Shown piece by piece: positions 41,357 to 49,714 of a DNA stretch of 64,000 bases. How positions within the stretch are numbered: position 1 is the stretch's first letter; each line of letters opens with the position of its first letter. The notes under the pieces were generated by a model. That model did no database searches, had not been told where the DNA came from, and saw only the letters and a program-made list of their open reading frames with translations. The stretch is taken from assembly GCA_040880125.1 (NCBI GenBank), contig JBBDJB010000018.1:248001-312000 (forward strand), read 5' to 3'. Position numbers and translations under genes: made by a program. Source of the DNA: JBBDJB01 sp040880125. Lineage in GTDB: Bacteria; Planctomycetota; Planctomycetia; Pirellulales; JBBDJB01.

Positions 41357-41860
41357 TTGGGTCTCTCACAGGCCGATTTTGACCGTTTCGTCGACGAACA
41401 CGGTCCTGCCTTGTATCGGATGGCCTATCGCATGATGGGCGACCGGCACGAGGCCGAGGACGTCGTGCAAGATACGATGCGGTCCGCCTGGAAGAGCCGC
41501 CACCGCTTCGATCGCCGGCGCAGCGCCCGCGCTTGGCTGGTGGCGATCCTGCGGCGCCGCATCATCGATCGCTGGCGGCGGCGCCCGCGACCCGGGCTAA
41601 TGGCCGCTGGTCAGGAACTGGATATCGCCGTTACCGACCGCGATCCCTTTGCCGATGGATTTACCGACCGAATGCAACAGGCGCTGGGGAGCCTGAAAGA
41701 TCAACTCCGCGAGACACTGCTGTTGGTAGTCGTCGCCGAACTGACTCACCAGGAAACCGCCGATCTGCTGGATGTCCCGTTGGGCACGGTACTGTCGCGC
41801 GTCAGTCGAGCACGTCAACGACTGCGGCAATTCCTACTAGCTGAAGCGCGACAACAGTGA
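41357..41860 (+). CDS. ECF RNA polymerase sigma factor
   Basis: 167-residue sigma-70 family protein with region 2 (FDRFVDEHGPALYRMAYRMMGDRHEAEDVVQDTM...ARAWLVAILRRRIIDRWRRR) and region 4 (LKDQLRETLLLVVVAELTHQETADLLDVPLGTVLSRVSRARQRLRQFL). It directs RNA polymerase to an extracytoplasmic-function regulon. A TTG start at 41357 is chosen because GAGGAG (41343-41348) lies 8 bases upstream; TTG 41327 and GTG 41330 have no such site. The gene 49 bases downstream encodes a membrane protein that may act as its partner or anti-sigma factor. Confidence 0.9.
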   Translation: MGLSQADFDRFVDEHGPALYRMAYRMMGDRHEAEDVVQDTMRSAWKSRHRFDRRRSARAWLVAILRRRIIDRWRRRPRPGLMAAGQELDIAVTDRDPFADGFTDRMQQALGSLKDQLRETLLLVVVAELTHQETADLLDVPLGTVLSRVSRARQRLRQFLLAEARQQ

Positions 41861-41909
41861 CCGATCACGCGGCACGCCCATCCGCGACTGCTGAAGATTC
41901 GATATCGCC

Positions 41910-43613
41910 ATGACCACCGGCCCCTCCTATCACGATGCCTGGCTTGACCGCCGGCTGGCCGACGTGCCGGTGCCCCAGGGGTTTCTGACTCACGTGAAGC
42001 AGAGCTATCGAGAAGATTTGCAAAGCGAGACAACCAGCGATCTGCACCGCCCGCGGGCACCTGCGGCGGTCGACGGTTTTTCGGCGATCGACACTTCTTT
42101 GGATGCCTCGTTAACGCAGATCGCCATCCCCGACGGAATGAACGACCGTCTCAAACAATTGATCGCTCACTGTGCTAGCGACACGATTGACGAAGCGATG
42201 CGCGACGTGGCACTGCCTCCGGCCTTGGGCGACCGCCTACGGCGCAGCTTCCAGACAGCCGGCAGCACTGTCTGGCCCAAGCGGTGGATCGAGTCGACTA
42301 TGATGCGGGCGGCGCTACTGTGGGTGAGTGCCACCGTTACGTACGTGGCGCTCTTAGCATTCGTGCTGGCCGGCATTTTGCGTGACACGGCTCCGCCCAT
42401 CTCGCCTGAATTGAATGATCGCACCGCGGCGGCAGAGCTGGACCGTACACACTCGGCGCCGCCAGTGGTGGTGCCGCCGAGGCGAGAGAATTGGGCGCCA
42501 TTGCAGCCACCCGTACAGGAGGTCACCCCGGCACCCGGCCGCACCGGCGGCGACGCCCCGCAAGTCGTGCGCGGGCCGGTCGACGAGGTGATTGAGCAGT
42601 TCCAAACGAACGACCAGTGGCAGATCGAACCGGCAACCGACATCTGGAACCGCAGCCAGCGGCTGCTGACGTCACAGCCTGGTGACGACGAACAGTCGTT
42701 CGTAACCGTGCCGGGCATTACACCGCGGGGCATCGCTTCGCCCGCGGTAAAGGAGTACCCGCGACTGCGGCTGCTGGCCGACGGAGTACATCCGTTTGTC
42801 AGTCCGGCGGCCGACCAGCAGTTGCAGCGCGGCGCTGTGCCGCTGACCAGCGATACCGCGACCTATCAACTCACCAAGAGCTATCTCGCGCAAGGCCGGC
42901 TACCGGAGCCGGGGCAGATCCGCGTCGAAGATTTCCTCGCCGCGCTGGATTACGAGTTCCAACCTCCGACGGACAGGCCACTCCGGGTATATGCCGTGGC
43001 GGGGCCATCTCACTTCGGCGAGCAGGGTATGGTCTTGTTGCTCGTTGGCGTGCAGGCTGCGGCCGGCGATTCCGCGGTAGCGATTGCCGAGCGTGTCAGC
43101 CTGGCCATTCACTTTGATCCCAATTCGGTGGCACGATATCGCTTGCTAGGGCACGAGGCCGATCTGCTGGGAGGACTCATCGGCGGCCGCACGGTGGCGA
43201 CAATCCACGCCGGGCAAACCGCCGTTGCGCTGTTCGAACTGGAATTGACCAGCCAAGCCGCCTCCCAAATTGCCGAAGTGGAATTGAAGTGGAGCGATCC
43301 AGGCGATGCCAAGTCGCACCACATCATGCAACCGGTCAGCCGACTGCAGATCGCCACCAGCCTTTGGGAAGCGGCCCTGCCGCTGCAAATGGCCACCGTC
43401 GCCGCCGAAACGGCCGAAGCACTGCGGGCGTCGCCGTATTCGGCGCCCCGCGGCGGATCGCTCGACCAGATCGGCGACCTGATGTTCAGACTGCACCCGC
43501 AGCTCCAGGAGTCGCCGGAGCTGCGTGAGATGGTAGCCGTGGCCGAAGCGGCCGCCCGATTGCGCCGGTCACCGGGGCGAGATATCGGCGCGGAGATTTC
43601 CGTTAAGGAGTAA
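41910..43613 (+). CDS. Membrane protein related to YfbK but lacking the von Willebrand A domain
   Basis: 567 residues. The first 130 are soluble and mixed. One membrane segment lies at about 131-157 (LLWVSATVTYVALLAFVLAGIL), followed by a Pro-rich outer linker. Residues 314-345 (SDTATYQLTKSYLAQGRLPEPGQIRVEDF) resemble the N-terminal domain of YfbK-type von Willebrand proteins, and about 396-560 (VSLAIHFDPNSVARYRLLGHE...) their C-terminal DUF3520. The vWA domain that normally lies between is absent; only about 50 residues connect the two. Gene order after an ECF sigma factor suggests co-regulation, perhaps a sensor or anti-sigma role. This is inference, as the N-terminal segment is not a recognised anti-sigma domain. 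Confidence 0.7.
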   Translation: MTTGPSYHDAWLDRRLADVPVPQGFLTHVKQSYREDLQSETTSDLHRPRAPAAVDGFSAIDTSLDASLTQIAIPDGMNDRLKQLIAHCASDTIDEAMRDVALPPALGDRLRRSFQTAGSTVWPKRWIESTMMRAALLWVSATVTYVALLAFVLAGILRDTAPPISPELNDRTAAAELDRTHSAPPVVVPPRRENWAPLQPPVQEVTPAPGRTGGDAPQVVRGPVDEVIEQFQTNDQWQIEPATDIWNRSQRLLTSQPGDDEQSFVTVPGITPRGIASPAVKEYPRLRLLADGVHPFVSPAADQQLQRGAVPLTSDTATYQLTKSYLAQGRLPEPGQIRVEDFLAALDYEFQPPTDRPLRVYAVAGPSHFGEQGMVLLLVGVQAAAGDSAVAIAERVSLAIHFDPNSVARYRLLGHEADLLGGLIGGRTVATIHAGQTAVALFELELTSQAASQIAEVELKWSDPGDAKSHHIMQPVSRLQIATSLWEAALPLQMATVAAETAEALRASPYSAPRGGSLDQIGDLMFRLHPQLQESPELREMVAVAEAAARLRRSPGRDIGAEISVKE

Positions 43614-43629
43614 TGCGGGCTGGCAGCCG

Positions 43630-44670
43630 CTATACCTGGCTCTCGCCCGCAACCGAGACCTCGAAGCCCATCTCTTCGATCATTTTGTAGTCGGCCTCTG
43701 GCGCCTGACCGCGCGTAGTGAGATAGTCGCCGACGAAGATCGAATTGGCGGCGTACAGTCCCAGACACTGCATGCTGCCCAGGTGCAGTTCGCGCCCACC
43801 AGCGATGCGAATCTCACGATCCGGATTGACAAGCCGGAACATGCAGAGCACCTTCAGGCAATACCGTGGAGTTAACCGCCACGTCCCGGCCAGCGGTGTT
43901 CCGTCGATTGGGTTGAGAAAATTAACCGGGATCGAGTGGACGCCCAGTTCGCGCAGGTGCATCGCCATCTGCACGACGTCCTCGTCCGACTCACCCATCC
44001 CGATGATGCCGCCGGAACAGAGCTCCAGCCCGGCGTCGCGGACCGCACGGAGCGTGTCGACACGGTCCTGATAGGTGTGCGTCGAGCAGATCTCTTTGTA
44101 GTGCTCTTCGCTGCTGTTCAGATTGTGATTCACGCGGTCGACGCCGCACTGTTTCAGCGCGTCGGCCTGCTCGCGGGTGAGCAAGCCCAGGCAGGCGCAG
44201 ATCTTCAGGTTGTACTGCGCCTTGATCTCCGGGACGATGGTCGTAATCGCACGCATCTCGCGCTCGTTTGGCGCGCGGCCGGAGATGACAATGCAATACG
44301 TTCTGGCGGTCTGCTCGTGTGCCACCCGGGCGCCGTCGAGCAACTTCTCGCGGCTGAGCAGGTTGTACTTCGGAATCGGCGCCGACGAGCCCTTCGCCTG
44401 CGAGCAATACCCGCAGTCCTCCGGGCAGAGGCCGCTTTTGGCATTCATCAGAAAATACAACTGCACCTGCTTCCCGAAATACTGCTGCCGCACGCGGAAG
44501 ACCGCCGCGAGCACGTCGAGCAGTTCGTCGTCCGGAGCGCGAAGCACGGACAGGGCCTCGGACTCGCTCACCGCGTGTCCTGCCAGTACGCGGTCCCCCA
44601 GTCGGTGCCAGCGGTGGCCGCCGGTGCTGGTCGCGGCAGGCGTCGTCGTTGCTATCGATACTTCGGGCAT
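43630..44670 (-). CDS. bioB: Biotin synthase
   Basis: 346-residue radical-SAM enzyme that inserts sulfur into dethiobiotin. The 4Fe-4S ligands are Cys82, Cys86 and Cys89 in LCPEDCGYCSQ. Other conserved segments: RVNHNLNSSEEHYKEICSTHTYQDRVDTL, CSGGIIGMGESDEDVV, IPVNFLNPIDGTPL, and GGRELHLGSMQCLGLYAANSIFVGDYLTT. ATG 44670 gives a start typical of the family; about 70 further in-frame residues upstream are non-coding by appearance. Ends 17 bases from the convergent YfbK-like gene. No other biotin genes are adjacent. Confidence 0.96.
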   Translation of the reverse strand: MPEVSIATTTPAATSTGGHRWHRLGDRVLAGHAVSESEALSVLRAPDDELLDVLAAVFRVRQQYFGKQVQLYFLMNAKSGLCPEDCGYCSQAKGSSAPIPKYNLLSREKLLDGARVAHEQTARTYCIVISGRAPNEREMRAITTIVPEIKAQYNLKICACLGLLTREQADALKQCGVDRVNHNLNSSEEHYKEICSTHTYQDRVDTLRAVRDAGLELCSGGIIGMGESDEDVVQMAMHLRELGVHSIPVNFLNPIDGTPLAGTWRLTPRYCLKVLCMFRLVNPDREIRIAGGRELHLGSMQCLGLYAANSIFVGDYLTTRGQAPEADYKMIEEMGFEVSVAGESQV

Positions 44671-44809
44671 GGCTCGCTCCGCGAGGGGGCTGCGGTTTCT
44701 AAGGCCCAGTATCCCCGCGGCTGTGTCTTTGGCAAGGGGTCGACTATATTGGGCATTTGATGCCCCTGCCGCAAGGAATGATCCAACACAAGCGCGAGGA
44801 GCCCCGGCC

Positions 44810-45574
44810 GTGAGCAACTGTTCTCCCCAGCGTCTTAGCCACTCCCAGCTTCTGCAACTGAAGCGGTGGAACACGCCGACCATCTACAACGGATGGGAGC
44901 AGATCACCCGCCGCGATGTTGCCCGGGACGCGTTCAATCTGGAAGAGACTCACGACTACATGCCGCAGATGGGACCGATGATCGGCTACGCCGTCACGGT
45001 GGTAATCGAGCCGAGCGACAAGTCGCATAAGACGAAGCATGCCGGCGCAGCGTCGGAGTACCGCCGCTACGTGGCGGAGCAGCCTGGCCCGAAGATCGTC
45101 GTCGTTCAGGATCTGGACAAGCCGGCGGTGCTGGGCTCCTTCTGGGGGGAAGTCAACGCGAACACGCACCGCGCGCTTGGCTGCGTCGGCACGATCACCG
45201 ACGGCGCCATCCGCGACGTGGATGAGATGACCAACGCCGGCTTCAAGGCTCTCGCCCGCCGGTTGTGCGTCGGGCATGCCCACACCTTTCCCGTAAGGTG
45301 GAACTGCGAGGTCGAGGTCTTCGGCCGCACGATTCAGCCGGGCCAACTGATCCACGCCGACAAGCACGGGTTTCTGGCGGTAGACCGCGACGAAGAGCCC
45401 GAGCTGCTGGAGGCGACTCGATTTATGGACACCAACGAGTGCGACACGGTCATCGCCGCCGCCCGATCCGGCGCGGGCCTATCGACCGAGTCGCTGCTGG
45501 AAAACCTCGCCAAGGCCGGCGCCGCCTTTCGCGACGCCACCCAGAAGCGCTTCTCCAAGGGCGGCGAGTGGTAG
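44810..45574 (+). CDS. RraA-like family protein
   Basis: 254 residues. The core LGCVGTITDGAIRDVDEM is the conserved site of RraA-like proteins and of class II 4-hydroxy-4-methyl-2-oxoglutarate/oxaloacetate aldolases; GQLIHADKHGFLAV follows. RraA itself regulates RNase E, but the widespread homologues of this length are usually metal-dependent aldolases or unknown. A GTG start at 44810 is chosen because GAGGAG (44796-44801) is 8 bases upstream. Divergent from bioB with a 139-base gap. Confidence 0.8.
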   Translation: MSNCSPQRLSHSQLLQLKRWNTPTIYNGWEQITRRDVARDAFNLEETHDYMPQMGPMIGYAVTVVIEPSDKSHKTKHAGAASEYRRYVAEQPGPKIVVVQDLDKPAVLGSFWGEVNANTHRALGCVGTITDGAIRDVDEMTNAGFKALARRLCVGHAHTFPVRWNCEVEVFGRTIQPGQLIHADKHGFLAVDRDEEPELLEATRFMDTNECDTVIAAARSGAGLSTESLLENLAKAGAAFRDATQKRFSKGGEW

Positions 45575-45584
45575 CAAGTGCCGC

Positions 45585-47129
45585 TTACTCCTCGCTGGCG
45601 GATTCGGGAATTGGAAACTCCGCCACCAGCCGCGTCCCCTCTGCCGGCTGCGAGTCGATCTGAAGCTTCCCGCCGTGCAGCTTCACCCGCTCCGTAATGC
45701 CGCGCAGCCCGAAGCTGCCGTGACGCTGCTCGTCGGGATCAAAACCGACACCCCAGTCTCGCACTTCCAGCCGCACGTGGCCGTCCTCCTCCCGGATGCT
45801 GATATACACCCGCTTCGACTGGCTGTGGCGTCGCACATTGGTGAGCGCCTCTTGGGCGATGCGGAAGACGACCGTCGACAGCCCGGGCTCGAGCCGTTCC
45901 AGCCGCTCGTCCGGGTCGTACTGGATATCGACGTCCTCCGGCCAGCGGATGTCGTGCAGCAGATAGCCTATGGCCGAAACGATGCCGCGCTCGTCCAGAA
46001 TAGGCGGCCGCAATCCGCCGATCAATCGTCGCCCTTCCTCGATCGTGTTGTGCAGAAGCTGCCGTGCGCTCTTGAGCAACTCCTGGGCGGCGGTCGGATC
46101 GCCGTCCACGCGGAACTCGGCCGCTTCGAGTTGCATCTGCGCGGCGATCGCGTACTGCATGAGCCCGTCGTGGATTTCGTACGCCAGGATCCGCTGCTCC
46201 CGCTCTTGCTTGTCCAGTAGCTGCTTGAGTGTATTACGCTCCTTGCGGAGGATCTCGTTCGCCTGCGCCAGCTCGGCGGTGCGCTCGTGAACGCGGCGTT
46301 CCATCTCGTCGTGGGCGCGGCGCAGCGCGTCGTCCGCCTGCTTGCGCTCGGTGATGTCAACAGCCACCCCGAGCATGGCCGGACAGTCCGGCCCCACGGC
46401 CGTGAACGGTATCTTGCTGGTTTGCACGATGTGCATGCCACCGTGTACGTCGCTGAAGGGCTCCTCCGGGATGAACTTCGGGCGGCCGCTGTCGATCACT
46501 TCGCGATCGTCCGCCAAGTAACGATTGAGCTCGTCCCGGACGGCGTGAAAATCAGAATGCCGGGCCCCCAGCAGCCGCTCCGGCGTGGTACCGTAGTGCT
46601 CGGCCAGCGCGCGGTTGGCCAACAGAAACCGTCCGTCGCGGTCCTTGGCGAAGATCATGTGGGGCACCAGATCGATGATCTGGCGGAGCCGGGCTTCGCT
46701 TGTACGCAGGGCCTGCTCCGCCCGCATCCGCTCGGAGATGTCGAACACGCCCCCCTCGACGAACCGCAACGTGCCGTCTTCGTGAAAGACTCCCTGGCCC
46801 AGCGCTTCGACCCACCGCCATGAGCCGTCCTTGTGAAGCAGACGATAATTGATGTGGAACGGCTCGTGCCGGGCAAAGGCCGCCTTTCCCTCGTTGTGCA
46901 CGCGCGTCTGGTCATCCGGGTGGACGAGTTGAGCGAAGGAGACTCGTTGCTCTAGGAAATCACCCGCCGTGTAGCCGGTTAAGTGCTCGACCGCGTCGTT
47001 CACAAAGTACGTGGTGTACTGCGAGTCGTCGGCGCAGAGGAAGACCACACCCGGCACATTCTCCGCCAGAATGCGGAAGATTTCGGATTCGTGCAGGTGC
47101 TCGTTCTGGTATGTCCGGGGCGACGACAT
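45585..47129 (-). CDS. PAS-domain histidine kinase (NarL-type partner, HisKA_3)
   Basis: 514 residues. Two to three PAS/PAC modules (about 15-135, 145-265, with a QxxxFTAVGPD-type PAC) are followed by a coiled coil rich in Glu/Lys. The dimerisation domain has phospho-acceptor His320 in ILAYEIHDGLMQYAIAA, and the HATPase ends with GSFGLRGITERVKLHGGKLQIDS. This is the HisKA_3 class, which normally pairs with NarL/FixJ regulators; none is adjacent. No membrane segments, so cytoplasmic. ATG 47129 has AAAGGA about 9 bases upstream, and the in-frame sequence beyond looks non-coding. Confidence 0.88.
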   Translation of the reverse strand: MSSPRTYQNEHLHESEIFRILAENVPGVVFLCADDSQYTTYFVNDAVEHLTGYTAGDFLEQRVSFAQLVHPDDQTRVHNEGKAAFARHEPFHINYRLLHKDGSWRWVEALGQGVFHEDGTLRFVEGGVFDISERMRAEQALRTSEARLRQIIDLVPHMIFAKDRDGRFLLANRALAEHYGTTPERLLGARHSDFHAVRDELNRYLADDREVIDSGRPKFIPEEPFSDVHGGMHIVQTSKIPFTAVGPDCPAMLGVAVDITERKQADDALRRAHDEMERRVHERTAELAQANEILRKERNTLKQLLDKQEREQRILAYEIHDGLMQYAIAAQMQLEAAEFRVDGDPTAAQELLKSARQLLHNTIEEGRRLIGGLRPPILDERGIVSAIGYLLHDIRWPEDVDIQYDPDERLERLEPGLSTVVFRIAQEALTNVRRHSQSKRVYISIREEDGHVRLEVRDWGVGFDPDEQRHGSFGLRGITERVKLHGGKLQIDSQPAEGTRLVAEFPIPESASEE

Positions 47130-47376
47130 GCTAGCGCATCCTTTAAACTGCCGGCACCGCACGTGCCGCTTGCCTCTCATCGTACCGGATGCGGCGGACC
47201 CATCCCAGTCGCCTGCCGCGGTAGGGGGACATCGTGTGCCGCGATTACCCGGCAGTTTGCGGCCGATTCGCCTTGGCACGCGGTGCGCCGTGGCACACAA
47301 TGAACGGCGAGGGCGACTCTGCCCCGTCCGCAGGGCAGACGAGTGTTGCGGGCCGCCATGACTCTTCACTTTCGCG

Positions 47377-47937
47377 ATGCTTCCTATGGACGGATTTCAC
47401 CTCATCCGCGTCGGCTCGCTGGGCCAGGTCGGCCGCTTTGCGTCAGCCGACCAAGTGCGCTATCCTCGCGCCAGCGAAGTCGTTCTTCGCACGGCCCGAG
47501 GACTGGAACTGGGCGAAGTGCTGGCCCCGCCCGAGGGCCCCGCTCACGGTGCGGGGGAGGACGGCACGATTGTGCGAGCCATCACCGAACAGGACCGCCT
47601 GCTTCGCCAGCGGTTGGAGAAAAACCGCCACGCGGCGTTTCAAGCATGCGCTACGATGTTGGCCGATCGCAAGTTGCCGGCGACGCTGATCGATGTCGAG
47701 CATCTATTCGACGGTCAAAGCCTGATCTTCTATTTCCTCGGCGACGTGACGCCGGAGTTGGCCGCTTACACCAACGAGTTGGCCGAAGCGTATGAAGCCC
47801 AGGCCCAGTTCCGCCGCTTCACGGAAACGCTGACCGCCGGATGCGGACCGGATTGCGGAACAGGCGAACCCGGCGGCTGCACTTCTTGCGGCACCGGTTG
47901 TGCAATCGCCGGTGCGTGCGGCAGCGCCCGCCGCTAG
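47377..47937 (+). CDS. PSP1/RicT-family protein with Cys-rich tail
   Basis: 186 residues. The PSP1 domain (GFHLIRVGSLGQVGRF, VVLRTARGLELGEVL, RLLRQRLEKNRHAAFQAC, LPATLIDVEHLFDGQSLIFYFLGDVTP, LAEAYEAQAQFRRF) is the same as in Bacillus RicT/YaaT, a component of the RicAFT complex that carries Fe-S clusters and aids RNase Y. The tail holds seven cysteines (CGPDCGTGEPGGCTSCGTGC...AC), suited to cluster or metal binding. Start is ATG 47377 or 47386; no ribosome-binding site decides it. The amidase gene follows after 19 bases. Confidence 0.85.
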   Translation: MLPMDGFHLIRVGSLGQVGRFASADQVRYPRASEVVLRTARGLELGEVLAPPEGPAHGAGEDGTIVRAITEQDRLLRQRLEKNRHAAFQACATMLADRKLPATLIDVEHLFDGQSLIFYFLGDVTPELAAYTNELAEAYEAQAQFRRFTETLTAGCGPDCGTGEPGGCTSCGTGCAIAGACGSARR

Positions 47938-47956
47938 AACTCAGCTCGGCAACACT

Positions 47957-49273
47957 ATGCAGCCCCTGCCCACCATCGCCGAATTGGCAAGGCGTATCCG
48001 CGACCGATCGCTCAGCCCCACGACACTGGTCCAGCAGTGCCTGGCCCGAATCGACGCCTGGGAAGACCGGCTGCACGCGTGGGCATATTTGGATCGCGCG
48101 GCGGCGCTGACAACCGCGGACGAGCTGGCCGAGGAGGCACAAGCGGGCGAGTATCGCGGCCCGCTGCACGGCATTCCCATCGGCGTGAAGGATATCATCG
48201 ACGTGGCCGGCATGCCGACCCGCGCTGGCTCACCGCTGTGCGAGGACGTTCCCGCCGCACACGATGCGACCGTGGTGGCGCGACTGCGCGCCGCCGGCGC
48301 GATCATTCTCGGCAAGACGGTCACTACGGAGTTTGCCTTCTTCACGCCGTCGGACACCGCCAATCCCTGGAGCCCTGAGCATACGCCCGGTGGGTCGAGC
48401 AGCGGATCGGCGGCCGCGGTCGCCAGCGGAATGTGCCTGGCGGCGCTGGCCACGCAGACCGGCGGATCGATCACCCGGCCCGCCAGCTATTGCGGCGTGC
48501 CAAGCTGCAAACCGACGTTTCGCGAGAACTATCGCGAGGGCCTCATGCTAGTGAGCCCTCGCCTGGATCATATCGGCGTGATCGGGCGGTGCGCGGCCGA
48601 TCTGGGCACGATCGTGGCGGTGATGTTCGACGAGCAAGAGCTCGCCAATGGGAGCGACGTCGCAGGCCAGCCGCCGCGCATCGGACTCATTGAGAGCTAC
48701 TTCATGGAGACGGCCGACGAGCCGACGCGCTCCGCGGTTCGAGCGGCTTTGGACCGGCTTCGCCGCGCCGGGGCAAGCTTTACCTTGACCTCGCTTCCGG
48801 ACAGCTTTACGGAGCTGCACAAGATGCACCGCCGGATCATGCTGGTCGAGGCGGCCGCCAGCCACCGGGAGCGCTTCGCCGCGCACCGCGACCGCTACAG
48901 TTCGAGCCTGGCAGAAATGCTGGACGAGGGCCTGGCGACCTCGCAGGAGGCGTATCAGGTATCCGTGGCACACCAGCAGCGGTTCCGCGAGGAGATCGGC
49001 TCGTCGTTTGCCGGCGTGGACGTGCTGGTGACGCCAGCCACGCCCACCGCGGCGCCGGCCGATCGCGCCACCACCGGCGACCCGCGGTTCAATTCGCCGT
49101 GGTCGTACAGCGGGCTGCCGACGGTGAGTCTCCCCTGCGGCCTGGGGAGTGACCGGATGCCGGTGAGCTTGCAACTGGTGGCGCCGGCCGGCGGCGAGCA
49201 GCGCCTGCTGTCGATCGCCGCCTGGTGCGAGGAGCGGCTGTCGTTTTCGGAAGCGCCTCCACTGCTGTCCTAG
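47957..49273 (+). CDS. Amidase (amidase-signature family)
   Basis: 438 residues. The Ser-cisSer-Lys triad is intact: Lys78 (GVKDIID), Ser147 (GGSSSGSAAAVASG) and nucleophile Ser171 (TQTGGSITRPASYCG). This arrangement resembles malonamidase and allophanate-type amidases rather than the tRNA amidotransferase GatA, and no gatB or gatC is nearby. Substrate unknown: small aliphatic amides are likely for this subgroup. ATG 47957 gives a typical start (MQPLPTIAELARRIRDRSLSP). Confidence 0.9.
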   Translation: MQPLPTIAELARRIRDRSLSPTTLVQQCLARIDAWEDRLHAWAYLDRAAALTTADELAEEAQAGEYRGPLHGIPIGVKDIIDVAGMPTRAGSPLCEDVPAAHDATVVARLRAAGAIILGKTVTTEFAFFTPSDTANPWSPEHTPGGSSSGSAAAVASGMCLAALATQTGGSITRPASYCGVPSCKPTFRENYREGLMLVSPRLDHIGVIGRCAADLGTIVAVMFDEQELANGSDVAGQPPRIGLIESYFMETADEPTRSAVRAALDRLRRAGASFTLTSLPDSFTELHKMHRRIMLVEAAASHRERFAAHRDRYSSSLAEMLDEGLATSQEAYQVSVAHQQRFREEIGSSFAGVDVLVTPATPTAAPADRATTGDPRFNSPWSYSGLPTVSLPCGLGSDRMPVSLQLVAPAGGEQRLLSIAAWCEERLSFSEAPPLLS

Positions 49274-49292
49274 TAGCAGTAGCTGAAGGACC

Positions 49293-49622
49293 CTATTCCT
49301 CCCCGAACTCCCCCAGCGAAGCGAGAAACTCGCTCATCTCGCCGGCGGCGTGCGAGTCGCCTTGGGTGCGCGCCTGTTCGATGCCGTCGCGCAGCGCCGC
49401 TCTGGCCTCTTCGACGCGTCCCAGTTTTGCGAGCTGCTGCCCCGTCATAAAGAACGCCGGCACGTACGGCGGATCATCGCGCATCAACGCCTGCAAGCCG
49501 GCCAGGCTAGCGTCGTGGTCGCCCTCCTTCGCCTGCTCCATGGCCAGCCCGTAGCGCAGGAACGTGTCGCCAGGATTGTCCGCCAGCATAGCCTCGATCT
49601 TTTCACGGCGAGAGGATGACAC
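49293..49622 (-). CDS. Small TPR-like protein
   Basis: 109 residues forming three helical hairpins of tetratricopeptide type: RREKIEAMLADNPGDTFLRYGLAMEQ, DHDASLAGLQALMRDDPPYVPAFFMTGQQLAKLG, and RVEEARAALRDGIEQARTQGD. Such proteins act as scaffolds; the partner is unknown. A GTG start at 49622 is chosen because AAGGAG is 8 bases upstream; an upstream in-frame start at 49655 would overlap the terminator hairpin of the next gene. Its end is close to the convergent amidase gene. Confidence 0.75.
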   Translation of the reverse strand: MSSSRREKIEAMLADNPGDTFLRYGLAMEQAKEGDHDASLAGLQALMRDDPPYVPAFFMTGQQLAKLGRVEEARAALRDGIEQARTQGDSHAAGEMSEFLASLGEFGEE

Positions 49623-49652
49623 GTCGCGTGCTCCTTGTCGAAGGCGATAAAG

Positions 49653-49692
49653 CAAATCAGCCCTCGGCCGCGCTCGACCGAGGGCTGATTTG
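49653..49692 (-). terminator. Rho-independent-type terminator of the beta-propeller gene
   Basis: CAAATCAGCCCTCGG (49653-49667) and CCGAGGGCTGATTTG (49678-49692) form perfect 15-bp arms around a 10-nt loop. It lies 22 bases beyond the beta-propeller stop codon, read on the minus strand, and is followed by a short T-rich stretch (CTTTATC). No other convergent transcript is evident here. Confidence 0.85.
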
Positions 49693-49714
49693 GCGAATTA
49701 CCAATCGGGCCTAC

